Source: Enterobacter cancerogenus (lineage in GTDB: Bacteria; Pseudomonadota; Gammaproteobacteria; Enterobacterales; Enterobacteriaceae). Taken from it: a stretch of 64,000 nt of DNA. The translations under genes and the position numbers were made by a program. The notes beneath the pieces were generated by a model. The model had not been told where the DNA came from, ran no database searches, and saw nothing but the letters and a program-made list of their open reading frames with translations. Of the stretch, positions 27,989 to 35,994 are shown piece after piece (position 1 is the stretch's first letter; each line of letters starts with the position of its first letter). The stretch is from positions 4,030,001-4,094,000 of the forward strand of contig NZ_CP077290.1 in the NCBI RefSeq assembly GCF_019047785.1, in the 5' to 3' direction.

Positions 27989-28335
27989 TCGCACACGCAG
28001 CCTTCGCCTTTTCGCCACAGCTCAACCAGCGACTCGGGCGCTTCCTGTTCGGGCACCAGCACAATGATGTCGGCGTAGTGCGCCTGATTTTGTCCGGTCC
28101 AGATAATCTGGATGCGGAAATAGCGCTGGTCACCGCTGCCGGGTGAAGAGGCTTGCCCGGGCGGTTGACCGCGCGGGAAAGCCTGCTCCAGAATGCTCAC
28201 CAGGCGCTGGCGCTGGGCCTCGTTAAGCGACGAAAGCGCGATGGTGCGCTGGCCGCTCAGCTTAGGGATAAACGCGACGCCGCCTTCCCGGGCCAGCTCA
28301 ACTACGGCGTCATCCGTCAGTTCCGGAACCTGCAT
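27985..28335 (-). CDS. Emfourin-type protealysin inhibitor
   Basis: The 116-residue protein starts directly at the stop of the M4 protease gene (TAA followed by ATG on the minus strand). It has the family features IALSSLNEAQRQRLVSILEQAF and RYFRIQIIWTGQNQAHYADIIV and no signal peptide. Emfourin, described from Serratia proteamaculans, is the cytoplasmic inhibitor encoded with protealysin. Presumably it protects the cell from the protease before export. Confidence 0.85.
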   Translation of the reverse strand: MQVPELTDDAVVELAREGGVAFIPKLSGQRTIALSSLNEAQRQRLVSILEQAFPRGQPPGQASSPGSGDQRYFRIQIIWTGQNQAHYADIIVLVPEQEAPESLVELWRKGEGCVCD

Positions 28336-29355
28336 TTACAGTACTCCCACCTGTTCCCAGGCTTGTTTGATGGCCGCCCCAACGTCGCTTCCCGAACGCT
28401 TCTCTCCGTGGGCGATGGTCAGTTGCGCGAAGGCCGCAAAATCGGCATCCTGCGTCAGACTGCGATCGCACACGGTGTCGTACCAGGCATAGCCGGCTTT
28501 TTCCCAGGCATAGCCGCCCAGAGCCGTGGCGGCCAGATAAAAGGCGCGGTTAGGTATACCGGAGTTGAGATGTACGCCGCCGTTATCCTCGCGCGTTTTA
28601 ATAAAATCTTTCATATGACCGGGCTGCGGATCTTTACCGAGCAGGGGATCGTTATAGGCCGTGCCGGGTTCCGCCATAGAGCGCAATCCTTTACCGTTAA
28701 TGCCATCAGCCAGCAGACCTTCGCCAATCAGCCAGTCCGCCTGGTCGGCGGTTTGCTTAAGGTGATATTGCTTCACCAGCGAGCCGAACACGTCGGACAG
28801 CGACTCGTTCAGCGCCCCCGACTGTTCAAAGTAGATCAATCCGGCTTCGGTCTCGGTCACGCCGTGGCTCAGTTCATGCGCCACCACGTCGATGGCAATG
28901 GTGAAACGGTTAAAGATCTCCCCGTCGCCATCGCCAAACACCATCTGCTGACCGTTCCAGAAGGCGTTTTGATATTCCCGGCCATAATGCACGGTGCCGG
29001 TCAGGATCAGCCCTTTATTATCAAGCGAGTCACGCTGATATTCTTTCCAGAAGAAGTCATGGGTAATGCCTAAATAATCATAGGCTTCATCCACTGCAAC
29101 ATCACCGTTGGACGGCTGGCCTTCGTAACGCACCTGAGTACCCGGCAGCTCCTGAGTCTGTTTCGCGTCATAGATATCACGCTCAAGCTGACCGGTTTTA
29201 TTGACGTGCGGCGCGGCGGGTTTGCCAGGCATATGCGCCATCAGCGTTTGCACATGGGTTAACGTCTGCCGGGCGCAACGCTGCTGTGGCTCCGAACCGC
29301 TTTCGATAATACGGCGAAGAATATAGGGGGGGATGACGCTGTGAAGATGGGGCAT
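28336..29355 (-). CDS. Protealysin-like M4 (thermolysin family) metallopeptidase
   Basis: The 339-residue protein has the short protealysin-type propeptide (about 50 residues, with VIPPYILRRI near residues 8-16) and no classical signal peptide. Zinc and catalytic residues are HELSH (His160, Glu161, His164) and NESLSD (Glu184), and the substrate-side segment NGGVHLNSGIPNRAFY is present. Protealysins are thermolysin-like proteases found in cells and the medium; the Serratia enzyme cleaves actin and OmpX in published work. A strong AAGGAG site precedes the ATG. The gene sits between yfgJ and xseA, which are adjacent in E. coli. Confidence 0.93.
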   Translation of the reverse strand: MPHLHSVIPPYILRRIIESGSEPQQRCARQTLTHVQTLMAHMPGKPAAPHVNKTGQLERDIYDAKQTQELPGTQVRYEGQPSNGDVAVDEAYDYLGITHDFFWKEYQRDSLDNKGLILTGTVHYGREYQNAFWNGQQMVFGDGDGEIFNRFTIAIDVVAHELSHGVTETEAGLIYFEQSGALNESLSDVFGSLVKQYHLKQTADQADWLIGEGLLADGINGKGLRSMAEPGTAYNDPLLGKDPQPGHMKDFIKTREDNGGVHLNSGIPNRAFYLAATALGGYAWEKAGYAWYDTVCDRSLTQDADFAAFAQLTIAHGEKRSGSDVGAAIKQAWEQVGVL

Positions 29356-29413
29356 GCTGCTCTCCTTAGTAAAAAAGGGAATAGCAGCAGTATAGTTTGT
29401 AACCGGCGAAGAT

Positions 29414-30787
29414 TTATCCGGTTTTACGCTGACGCGTTTTTTTCACCGGTTTGATCGCCTTCACTTCGCTCTCGACCCAGCCGTCTGAAAGCCGCGTCGT
29501 GAGCACATCCCCGGCCTTAATCTGTTTCGTTTGTTTCAGCACTTTGCCATCTGTCGCCGTGGTGACGCTGTAGCCACGCGCCAGCGTGGAGAGGGGGCTG
29601 ACGGCTTCCAGATGGGTCACCGCGTTGCCAAAGCGTTCGCGGGTGGCGCTCAGGCGTGCACGGACATTCTCCGCGAGACGATATTCGAGCTGCTGAATGC
29701 GCGTTTGCGCGCGGTAGATTTTCGGCTGCGGATTTTGCTGGTTCAGGCGCTGGGCCATGCGCTGCTGGCGCGAGGTCGCACGTTTGAGCTGGCAGTCCAG
29801 CGCAACGTTCATGCGCTGGCGCAGGCGTTCCAGCACGGTTTGCTGACGCGCCAGACGCAGCTGCGGGTGCTGCTGCTGCAGACGATGGTAAAGCTGGGTG
29901 AAGCGGCGGGTTCTGTTGGCGAGGAAGTAATCCATCGCCATCTCAAGACGCTGCTGGCCGTTCTGGAGCTGACGCAGCAACTCCAGCTGGTTGCGGCTGA
30001 CCACTTCCGCCGCCGCGGATGGCGTGGGGGCGCGGAGGTCCGCAACAAAATCCGCAATGGTGACATCGGTTTCGTGGCCGACGGCGCTCACAACGGGAAT
30101 TACGCTTGCAAAGATTGCCCGCGCCACGCGCTCGTCGTTGAAGCTCCACAGATCTTCCAGCGAGCCGCCGCCGCGCCCGACGATCAGCACGTCGCACTCC
30201 TGACGGGCATTCGCCCGCTCAATGGCGCGCACAATTTGCCCGGGCGCATCGTCACCCTGAACGGCGGTCGGATAGATGATAACGGGCAGGGAAGGGTCGC
30301 GACGCTTCAGGACATGCAAAATATCGTGCAGGGCCGCCCCGGTTTTCGAGGTGATCACCCCCACGCAGTGGGCAGGTGTGGGCAGGGCTTTTTTGAACTG
30401 CTGATCAAATAAACCTTCGGCTGACAGCTTTGCTTTGAGCTGTTCATACTTCTGCTGCAATAAACCTTCACCCGCAGGCTGCATGCTTTCGACGATAATT
30501 TGATAATCACCGCGCGGCTCATACAGGGTAATATTGGCGCGCACCAGAACCTGCTGGCCGTGCTGAGGACGGAACGTCACCCGGCGGTTGCTGTTGCGGA
30601 ACATCGCGCAGCGTACCTGGGCGGTATCGTCTTTCAGCGTAAAGTACCAGTGGCCGGATGATGGCTGGGTGAAGTTAGAAATTTCACCGCTGATCCAGAC
30701 CTGCCCCATTTCCTGCTCAAGCAGCAAACGCACCGTCTGATTAAGGCGGCTGACAGTAAAAATTGAGGGAGATTGAGAGGATAACAT
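29414..30787 (-). CDS. xseA: Exodeoxyribonuclease VII large subunit
   Basis: The 457-residue protein (E. coli 456) has an N-terminal OB fold ([24 protein letters not shown]), a catalytic domain with [12 protein letters not shown] and [11 protein letters not shown], and a long coiled-coil C-terminal part rich in Gln/Arg/Leu. With XseB it degrades single-stranded DNA to acid-soluble oligonucleotides. It is divergent from guaB. Confidence 0.98.
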   Translation of the reverse strand: MLSSQSPSIFTVSRLNQTVRLLLEQEMGQVWISGEISNFTQPSSGHWYFTLKDDTAQVRCAMFRNSNRRVTFRPQHGQQVLVRANITLYEPRGDYQIIVESMQPAGEGLLQQKYEQLKAKLSAEGLFDQQFKKALPTPAHCVGVITSKTGAALHDILHVLKRRDPSLPVIIYPTAVQGDDAPGQIVRAIERANARQECDVLIVGRGGGSLEDLWSFNDERVARAIFASVIPVVSAVGHETDVTIADFVADLRAPTPSAAAEVVSRNQLELLRQLQNGQQRLEMAMDYFLANRTRRFTQLYHRLQQQHPQLRLARQQTVLERLRQRMNVALDCQLKRATSRQQRMAQRLNQQNPQPKIYRAQTRIQQLEYRLAENVRARLSATRERFGNAVTHLEAVSPLSTLARGYSVTTATDGKVLKQTKQIKAGDVLTTRLSDGWVESEVKAIKPVKKTRQRKTG

Positions 30788-30876
30788 GTGAGCGGGATCA
30801 AATTCTAAATCAGCAAGTTATTCAGTCGATAGTAACCTGCTGAGAGGCGATCGCAAGCATTTTTTTCAAAAAAGTG

Positions 30877-30905
30877 TAGATGCAATCGGTTACGCTCTGT
30901 ATAAT
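30877..30905 (+). promoter_or_regulatory. guaBA promoter with PurR operator
   Basis: The -10 TATAAT is at 30900-30905 and the -35 TAGATG at 30877-30882 (17-bp spacing). Between them lies a PurR-box ATGCAATCGGTTACGC at 30880-30895, matching the consensus ACGCAAACGTTTGCGT at its key positions, so repressor binding would block RNA polymerase. The arrangement agrees with the known E. coli guaBA promoter. Confidence 0.8.
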
Positions 30906-30946
30906 GCCACGGCAATATTTAACCACCCAGGTCAGAGATATTGCCC

Positions 30947-32413
30947 ATGCTACGTATCGCTAAAGAAGCACTGACGTTTGACGACGTCCTCCTCGTTCCC
31001 GCTCACTCCACCGTTCTGCCGAATACTGCCGATCTCAGCACGCAGTTAACGAAGACCATTCGCCTGAACATTCCTATGCTCTCTGCGGCAATGGACACCG
31101 TGACTGAAGCGCGCCTGGCGATCGCCCTGGCACAGGAAGGCGGCATTGGCTTTATTCATAAAAACATGTCTATTGAGCGTCAGGCTGAAGAAGTTCGCCG
31201 CGTGAAAAAACATGAATCCGGCATTGTGTCTGACCCACAGACCGTTCTGCCAACCACCACCCTGCATGAAGTGAAAGCCCTGACCGAACGTAACGGCTTT
31301 GCTGGCTACCCGGTTGTGACGGAAGATTACGAGCTGGTGGGGATTATCACCGGTCGTGACGTGCGCTTTGTGACTGACCTGAACCAGCCTGTCAGCGTAT
31401 ACATGACGCCAAAAGAGCGTCTGGTTACCGTGCGTGAAGGTGAAACTCGCGACGTCGTGCTGGCAAAAATGCACGAAAAACGCGTTGAGAAAGCGCTGGT
31501 TGTCGACAGCAGCTTCCACCTGCGCGGCATGATCACCGTAAAAGATTTCCAGAAAGCAGAACGTAAGCCTAACGCCTGTAAAGACGAGCGTGGCCGTCTG
31601 CGCGTTGGCGCTGCGGTTGGCGCGGGTGCGGGCAACGAAGAGCGCGTCGATGCGCTGGTAGAAGCAGGCGTTGATGTGCTGCTGATTGACTCCTCTCACG
31701 GCCATTCCGAAGGCGTTTTGCAGCGTATTCGTGAAACCCGTGCGAAATATCCTGACCTGCAGATCATCGGCGGCAACGTCGCCACTGGCGCAGGCGCACG
31801 CGCGCTGGCTGAAGCCGGCTGCAGCGCGGTAAAAGTGGGTATCGGCCCTGGCTCCATCTGTACAACCCGTATCGTCACCGGCGTGGGCGTTCCGCAGATC
31901 ACCGCCGTGTCTGACGCGGTTGAAGCGCTGGAAGGCACCGGTATCCCGGTTATCGCTGACGGCGGCATTCGTTTCTCAGGCGACATCGCTAAAGCTATCG
32001 CTGCGGGCGCGGCTGCCGTGATGGTCGGTTCTATGCTGGCCGGTACAGAAGAATCCCCGGGCGAAATCGAACTGTACCAGGGCCGTTCTTACAAATCCTA
32101 CCGCGGGATGGGCTCCCTGGGCGCGATGTCCAAAGGTTCGTCTGACCGTTACTTCCAGACCGACAACGCGGCGGACAAACTGGTGCCGGAAGGTATCGAA
32201 GGTCGCGTAGCTTATAAAGGCCGTCTGAAAGAGATCATTCACCAGCAGATGGGCGGCCTGCGCTCCTGTATGGGCCTGACCGGCTGTGGTACCATCGACC
32301 TGCTGCGTACGAAGGCAGAATTCGTGCGTATCAGCGGTGCGGGTATCCAGGAAAGTCACGTTCACGACGTGACGATCACCAAAGAGTCCCCGAACTACCG
32401 CCTGGGCTCCTGA
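30947..32413 (+). CDS. guaB: IMP dehydrogenase
   Basis: The 488-residue enzyme makes XMP from IMP with NAD+, the first committed GMP step. The catalytic cysteine is in [12 protein letters not shown] (Cys305), and two CBS domains (about residues 95-205, [12 protein letters not shown]) are inserted in the TIM barrel. The flap motif KGSSDRYFQ and the monovalent-cation site are present. The start at 30947 (MLRIAKEAL) is the family start; an upstream TTG two codons earlier is rejected. Confidence 0.98.
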   Translation: MLRIAKEALTFDDVLLVPAHSTVLPNTADLSTQLTKTIRLNIPMLSAAMDTVTEARLAIALAQEGGIGFIHKNMSIERQAEEVRRVKKHESGIVSDPQTVLPTTTLHEVKALTERNGFAGYPVVTEDYELVGIITGRDVRFVTDLNQPVSVYMTPKERLVTVREGETRDVVLAKMHEKRVEKALVVDSSFHLRGMITVKDFQKAERKPNACKDERGRLRVGAAVGAGAGNEERVDALVEAGVDVLLIDSSHGHSEGVLQRIRETRAKYPDLQIIGGNVATGAGARALAEAGCSAVKVGIGPGSICTTRIVTGVGVPQITAVSDAVEALEGTGIPVIADGGIRFSGDIAKAIAAGAAAVMVGSMLAGTEESPGEIELYQGRSYKSYRGMGSLGAMSKGSSDRYFQTDNAADKLVPEGIEGRVAYKGRLKEIIHQQMGGLRSCMGLTGCGTIDLLRTKAEFVRISGAGIQESHVHDVTITKESPNYRLGS

Positions 32414-32424
32414 TAAATTTCCAC

Positions 32425-32452
32425 GCCCGGCTTTATGCCGGGCGATTTTGTT
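32425..32452 (+). terminator. Hairpin with T-rich tail between guaB and guaA
   Basis: A 7-bp stem GCCCGGC (32425-32431) / GCCGGGC (32437-32443) is followed by GATTTTGTTT. Since guaBA is an operon, it probably only lowers read-through or stabilises the guaB mRNA end. Confidence 0.5.
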
Positions 32453-32476
32453 TCTCTTGCCTCGGAATTAGCGTCA

Positions 32477-34054
32477 ATGACGGAAAACATTCATAAACAT
32501 CGCATTCTCATCCTGGATTTTGGTTCTCAGTACACTCAGCTGGTGGCGCGTCGCGTACGTGAGCTGGGCGTTTACTGTGAGCTGTGGGCGTGGGATGTCA
32601 CGGAAGCACAGATTCGCGAGTTTAACCCAAGCGGCATCATCCTTTCCGGCGGCCCGGAAAGCACCACCGAAGAGAACAGCCCGCGTGCACCGCAGTACGT
32701 ATTTGAAGCGGGCGTGCCGGTCTTCGGCGTCTGCTACGGCATGCAGACCATGGCGATGCAGCTCGGCGGCCACGTAGAAGGCTCTAACGAACGTGAGTTC
32801 GGCTACGCGCAGGTTGAAGTCGTGACCGACAGCGCGTTGGTGCGCGGTATCGAAGACTCCCTGACCGCCGACGGCAAACCGCTGCTGGACGTGTGGATGA
32901 GCCACGGTGACAAAGTTACCGCCATCCCGTCTGACTTCGTGACCGTTGCCAGCACCGAAAGCTGCCCGTTCGCGATCATGGCGAACGAAGAAAAACGCTT
33001 CTACGGCGTGCAGTTCCACCCGGAAGTGACCCACACCCGTCAAGGGATGCGTATGCTGGAGCGCTTCGTGCGCGATATCTGCCAGTGTGAAGCCCTGTGG
33101 ACCCCGGCAAAAATCATCGACGACGCCGTGGAGCGTATCCGCCAGCAGGTTGGTGATGACAAAGTGATCCTCGGCCTTTCCGGCGGCGTGGACTCCTCCG
33201 TTACCGCGATGCTGCTGCACCGCGCTATCGGCAAAAACCTGACCTGTGTGTTCGTGGACAACGGTCTGCTGCGCCTCAACGAAGCTCAGCAGGTGCTGGA
33301 CATGTTCGGTGACCACTTTGGTCTGAACATCGTTCACGTGGAAGGCGAGAAACGCTTCCTGGACGCGCTGGCAGGCGAGAACGACCCGGAAGCGAAACGT
33401 AAAATCATCGGTCGCGTGTTTGTCGAAGTGTTCGATGAAGAGGCGCTGAAGCTGGAAGATGTGAAATGGCTGGCGCAGGGCACCATCTACCCGGACGTGA
33501 TCGAATCGGCAGCTTCTGCTACCGGTAAAGCGCACGTCATCAAATCTCACCACAACGTGGGCGGCCTGCCGAAAGAGATGAAGATGGGCCTGGTTGAACC
33601 GCTGCGCGAGCTGTTCAAAGACGAAGTGCGTAAGATCGGCCTGGAGCTGGGTCTGCCGTACGACATGCTTTACCGTCACCCGTTCCCGGGGCCAGGTCTC
33701 GGCGTGCGCGTGCTGGGCGAAGTGAAGAAAGAGTACTGTGACCTGCTGCGCCGTGCCGATGCGATCTTCATTGAAGAGTTGCACAAAGCCGACCTGTACA
33801 ACAAAGTGAGCCAGGCATTTACCGTGTTCCTGCCGGTTCGCTCCGTCGGCGTAATGGGCGATGGCCGTAAATACGACTGGGTTGTCTCCCTGCGCGCGGT
33901 TGAAACCATCGATTTCATGACCGCACACTGGGCGCACCTGCCGTATGATTTCCTGGGTCGCGTCTCTAACCGCATCATCAACGAAGTGAACGGCATTTCC
34001 CGCGTGGTGTATGACATCAGCGGTAAGCCACCGGCGACGATTGAGTGGGAATAA
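32477..34054 (+). CDS. guaA: GMP synthase (glutamine-hydrolysing)
   Basis: The 525-residue enzyme amidates XMP to GMP. The N-terminal class I glutaminase domain has the nucleophile elbow GVCYGMQ (Cys86) and the His/Glu pair in [11 protein letters not shown]. The ATP pyrophosphatase P-loop is [11 protein letters not shown], followed by the dimerisation domain with [14 protein letters not shown]. The start at 32477 ([11 protein letters not shown]) is the family start. Confidence 0.98.
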   Translation: MTENIHKHRILILDFGSQYTQLVARRVRELGVYCELWAWDVTEAQIREFNPSGIILSGGPESTTEENSPRAPQYVFEAGVPVFGVCYGMQTMAMQLGGHVEGSNEREFGYAQVEVVTDSALVRGIEDSLTADGKPLLDVWMSHGDKVTAIPSDFVTVASTESCPFAIMANEEKRFYGVQFHPEVTHTRQGMRMLERFVRDICQCEALWTPAKIIDDAVERIRQQVGDDKVILGLSGGVDSSVTAMLLHRAIGKNLTCVFVDNGLLRLNEAQQVLDMFGDHFGLNIVHVEGEKRFLDALAGENDPEAKRKIIGRVFVEVFDEEALKLEDVKWLAQGTIYPDVIESAASATGKAHVIKSHHNVGGLPKEMKMGLVEPLRELFKDEVRKIGLELGLPYDMLYRHPFPGPGLGVRVLGEVKKEYCDLLRRADAIFIEELHKADLYNKVSQAFTVFLPVRSVGVMGDGRKYDWVVSLRAVETIDFMTAHWAHLPYDFLGRVSNRIINEVNGISRVVYDISGKPPATIEWE

Positions 34055-34084
34055 TCTCCCCGGCAATCTAGACCCTTAGCCAGT

Positions 34085-34112
34085 AAAGCCCGCCTCTCGC
34101 GGGCTTTTTTTT
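34085..34112 (+). terminator. Intrinsic terminator of guaBA
   Basis: A 9-bp stem AAAGCCCGC (34085-34093) / GCGGGCTTT (34099-34107) runs into a long T-tract. Confidence 0.9.
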
Positions 34113-34119
34113 ATCCCGC

Positions 34120-34857
34120 TTATTCACTCGCCCGTTCAATCACCCGGGCAATCGCATCCGGCTGGCTCACCATGGAGACATGGCTTGCCGCGACCTCCGT
34201 GGTGGTGGCATGAAGGGTTTTCGCCATGGTGCGTTCCAGATCGGGGTTTATCATCCGATCGTTTTTGCTCACCACAAACCAGCTCGGTTTATCATGCCAG
34301 GCGGCATGCGTGATTTTTTCGCCAAACGCATCGGCCCGGATCGGACCCTGCGTTGCAGCAATGCGTTCCTGCTCAGCCGTTTTGACATCAGGCGCAAAGT
34401 CTTCTTTGACCGCTTTGAGGGGGAGATACAAATACCCGTCAGCCGTTTTAGCAATGCCCGCGCTCCCCGGCGGGGCAGGGTAGCTCCCCACCAGGTCCGC
34501 CGTCGACTGACCGGAGTCCGGAGCAAACGCTGCCACGTACACCAGCGATGTCACCCGGGCATCGTTACCCGCCTCGCTAATCACTGTGCCAGCCCACGAG
34601 TGGCCAACCAGCGTAACCTTACCGTGCGCCCGGGCGATGGCGCGCCGGGTCGCGGCTACGTCATCGTGTAGGGAGGTGAGCGGCAGCTGTACGGCAATGA
34701 CCTCCCTTTGCTGTTCCTGCAGACGGCTAATCACCTTATTCCAGCTGCTGCCATCCGCAAATGCGCCATGCACCAGCACTACGCTTGAATGGCTCTCCGC
34801 TAACGCACTGGCAGAAAGTGCCAACAGGCCAGCCGTTAATACAGACAGTGCTTTCAT
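34120..34857 (-). CDS. Exported alpha/beta-hydrolase (esterase-like)
   Basis: The 245-residue protein has a signal peptide (MKALSVLTAGLLALSASALAE, cleavage expected after ALA), the oxyanion region LVHGAFADGSSW, a nucleophile elbow GHSWAG and a final catalytic His in ASHVSMVSQP. This resembles the small esterase/pyrethroid-hydrolase-like group in sequence style; the substrate is unknown. It is the second gene of a two-gene minus-strand unit, 11 bp after the DUF6130-like gene. E. coli carries yfgH-yfgI at this position instead. Confidence 0.85.
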   Translation of the reverse strand: MKALSVLTAGLLALSASALAESHSSVVLVHGAFADGSSWNKVISRLQEQQREVIAVQLPLTSLHDDVAATRRAIARAHGKVTLVGHSWAGTVISEAGNDARVTSLVYVAAFAPDSGQSTADLVGSYPAPPGSAGIAKTADGYLYLPLKAVKEDFAPDVKTAEQERIAATQGPIRADAFGEKITHAAWHDKPSWFVVSKNDRMINPDLERTMAKTLHATTTEVAASHVSMVSQPDAIARVIERASE

Positions 34858-34868
34858 CTTCAGGCTCC

Positions 34869-35333
34869 TTAAAAGTGATGAACCGGGGCGTGCGGCGGCA
34901 CGGTGAATTCAACGGTTTTGTGATCGATGGGTTTGTGCGTAGGGTCGGCCAGAATAAGGGTGACCTTGTGCTTGCCGGCTGGCAGGCCCACGAGGATCAC
35001 CGGTTCACCGCTGGCATCTGCCCAGTGCCAGGGGGCATCGTCGACGATGACGTGGATATGGCCGATACGTGGCGTGACGTTCAGCGCCTCCGGGCCAAAG
35101 ACGGGCTCAATGCGCAGGTTTTCGGCGCGGTACTGAATAAACACGGCCCCCTTGCTCAGTGGCCCCGCGAGCGGCGGATCGACAATTAGCCTGGCGGGTG
35201 GCTGAGGTTTTTCAAGTGGCGCTACGGCTGCCGGGCCATTAACGTCGGCGGCGCTCAGGCCATCTAACGGAGCGGCTATGGCGCTACTGGCGGTGACCAG
35301 CGCAATGAAGGGGATTAAATAGCGACGAATCAT
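34869..35333 (-). CDS. Small exported protein, DUF6130-like
   Basis: The 154-residue protein has a signal peptide (MIRRYLIPFIALVTASSAIAA) and a compact beta-rich mature part with GHIHVIVDDAPWHWADASGEP and LPAGKHKVTLILADPTHKPI, ending in a His-rich tail HAPVHHF. The pattern resembles the DUF6130/DUF4399 domain style (a guess from memory). A role in binding metals or ligands through the histidines is possible but not shown. It probably shares a transcript with the following hydrolase. Confidence 0.75.
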   Translation of the reverse strand: MIRRYLIPFIALVTASSAIAAPLDGLSAADVNGPAAVAPLEKPQPPARLIVDPPLAGPLSKGAVFIQYRAENLRIEPVFGPEALNVTPRIGHIHVIVDDAPWHWADASGEPVILVGLPAGKHKVTLILADPTHKPIDHKTVEFTVPPHAPVHHF

Positions 35334-35479
35334 CTCTGTCTCTCCTCATAATGACGACAGAGACAGAAGACCATTTTGATGTATCAGGTATATGTGCTGC
35401 AGGCGGGTTTTTGTACCGGTTTGTCAGCATGGCAAGCCGGATACACTGCGATACAGTGTCTTACCTGTTAAGGCGGACG
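35334..35479 (-). other. Intergenic region upstream of the DUF6130-like gene
   Basis: This stretch should carry the promoter of the DUF6130-like gene and hydrolase. A GAGGAG ribosome site lies just before the start. No other feature is recognised. Confidence 0.4.
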
Positions 35480-35668
35480 TCAGCGTTCGGGCGTTTCGAC
35501 GGTGAGGCTGGATTGCTGGGTCTGAATTTTGTCCTGATGGTGATACCAGGCGCCAATGGAGGAATAAACAAAGCGGCCAAAGAAAAACAGGAAACTGATA
35601 AGCAGTATGACGCGGGTCATGCGGGTGTTAAATCGGTGTCGTTTGTGCATACGCGGGGCCTGACTCAC
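35480..35668 (-). CDS. yfgG: Small membrane protein YfgG
   Basis: The 62-residue protein matches E. coli YfgG (MSQA..MHKRHRFNTRMTRVILL). It has a basic N-terminal part and a single membrane segment (about residues 20-40, ILLISFLFFFGRFVYSSIGAW). The start is GTG at 35668 with AGGAAA upstream; an internal ATG six codons later is an alternative. Its function is not established here. It is divergent from yfgF, as in E. coli. Confidence 0.88.
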   Translation of the reverse strand: MSQAPRMHKRHRFNTRMTRVILLISFLFFFGRFVYSSIGAWYHHQDKIQTQQSSLTVETPER

Positions 35669-35994
35669 GTTGTTTTTCCTGGGTTTACCCGTTTGGGCGA
35701 TACGGCTATTAAGGCACAGCGGGAAGCAAGGGTCAATTCCGGAATGTGTAAAAAATAGTCAGTTCAGCATTATTTGTTGCTAATCAACTCATTACCCCGG
35801 TAAGCAAGCATAAAAATCGTAAGAAACCTTTCTACAAATAATTTTATTTGATTTACATCAACGGTTTCCTGCCACTGATCACTAAAATCCTTCCTCCATT
35901 GTGATGCACAGGTTTTCACAGTGTGACTGACACGTCAGGTTGGATGCCTGTCTTTATTTACCCTCAGGAGAACACAGGGTTTAACCGGGCATCT
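35669..35994 (+). promoter_or_regulatory. FNR-type promoter region of yfgF
   Basis: A perfect FNR box TTGATTTACATCAA lies at 35848-35861. A -10-like TAAAAT at 35883-35888 places the start near 35896, so the box centre is at about -41.5, the class II activation position. This fits reports that E. coli yfgF is induced anaerobically in an FNR-dependent way (recalled). The start point is inferred, and no other gene is visible in the gap. Confidence 0.75.

Noticed and set aside
28153..29073. 306-codon plus-strand frame over the protease and inhibitor genes
   Set aside because: The minus strand carries the HELSH zinc motif and the emfourin sequence; the plus-strand frame has no support.
32474..34066. 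530-codon minus-strand open frame opposite guaA
   Set aside because: It mirrors the codon bias of guaA (a third-position effect) and has no domain.
35351..35758. 135-codon plus-strand frame opposite yfgG
   Set aside because: yfgG on the minus strand matches a known small protein with a membrane segment; this frame has no homology signal.
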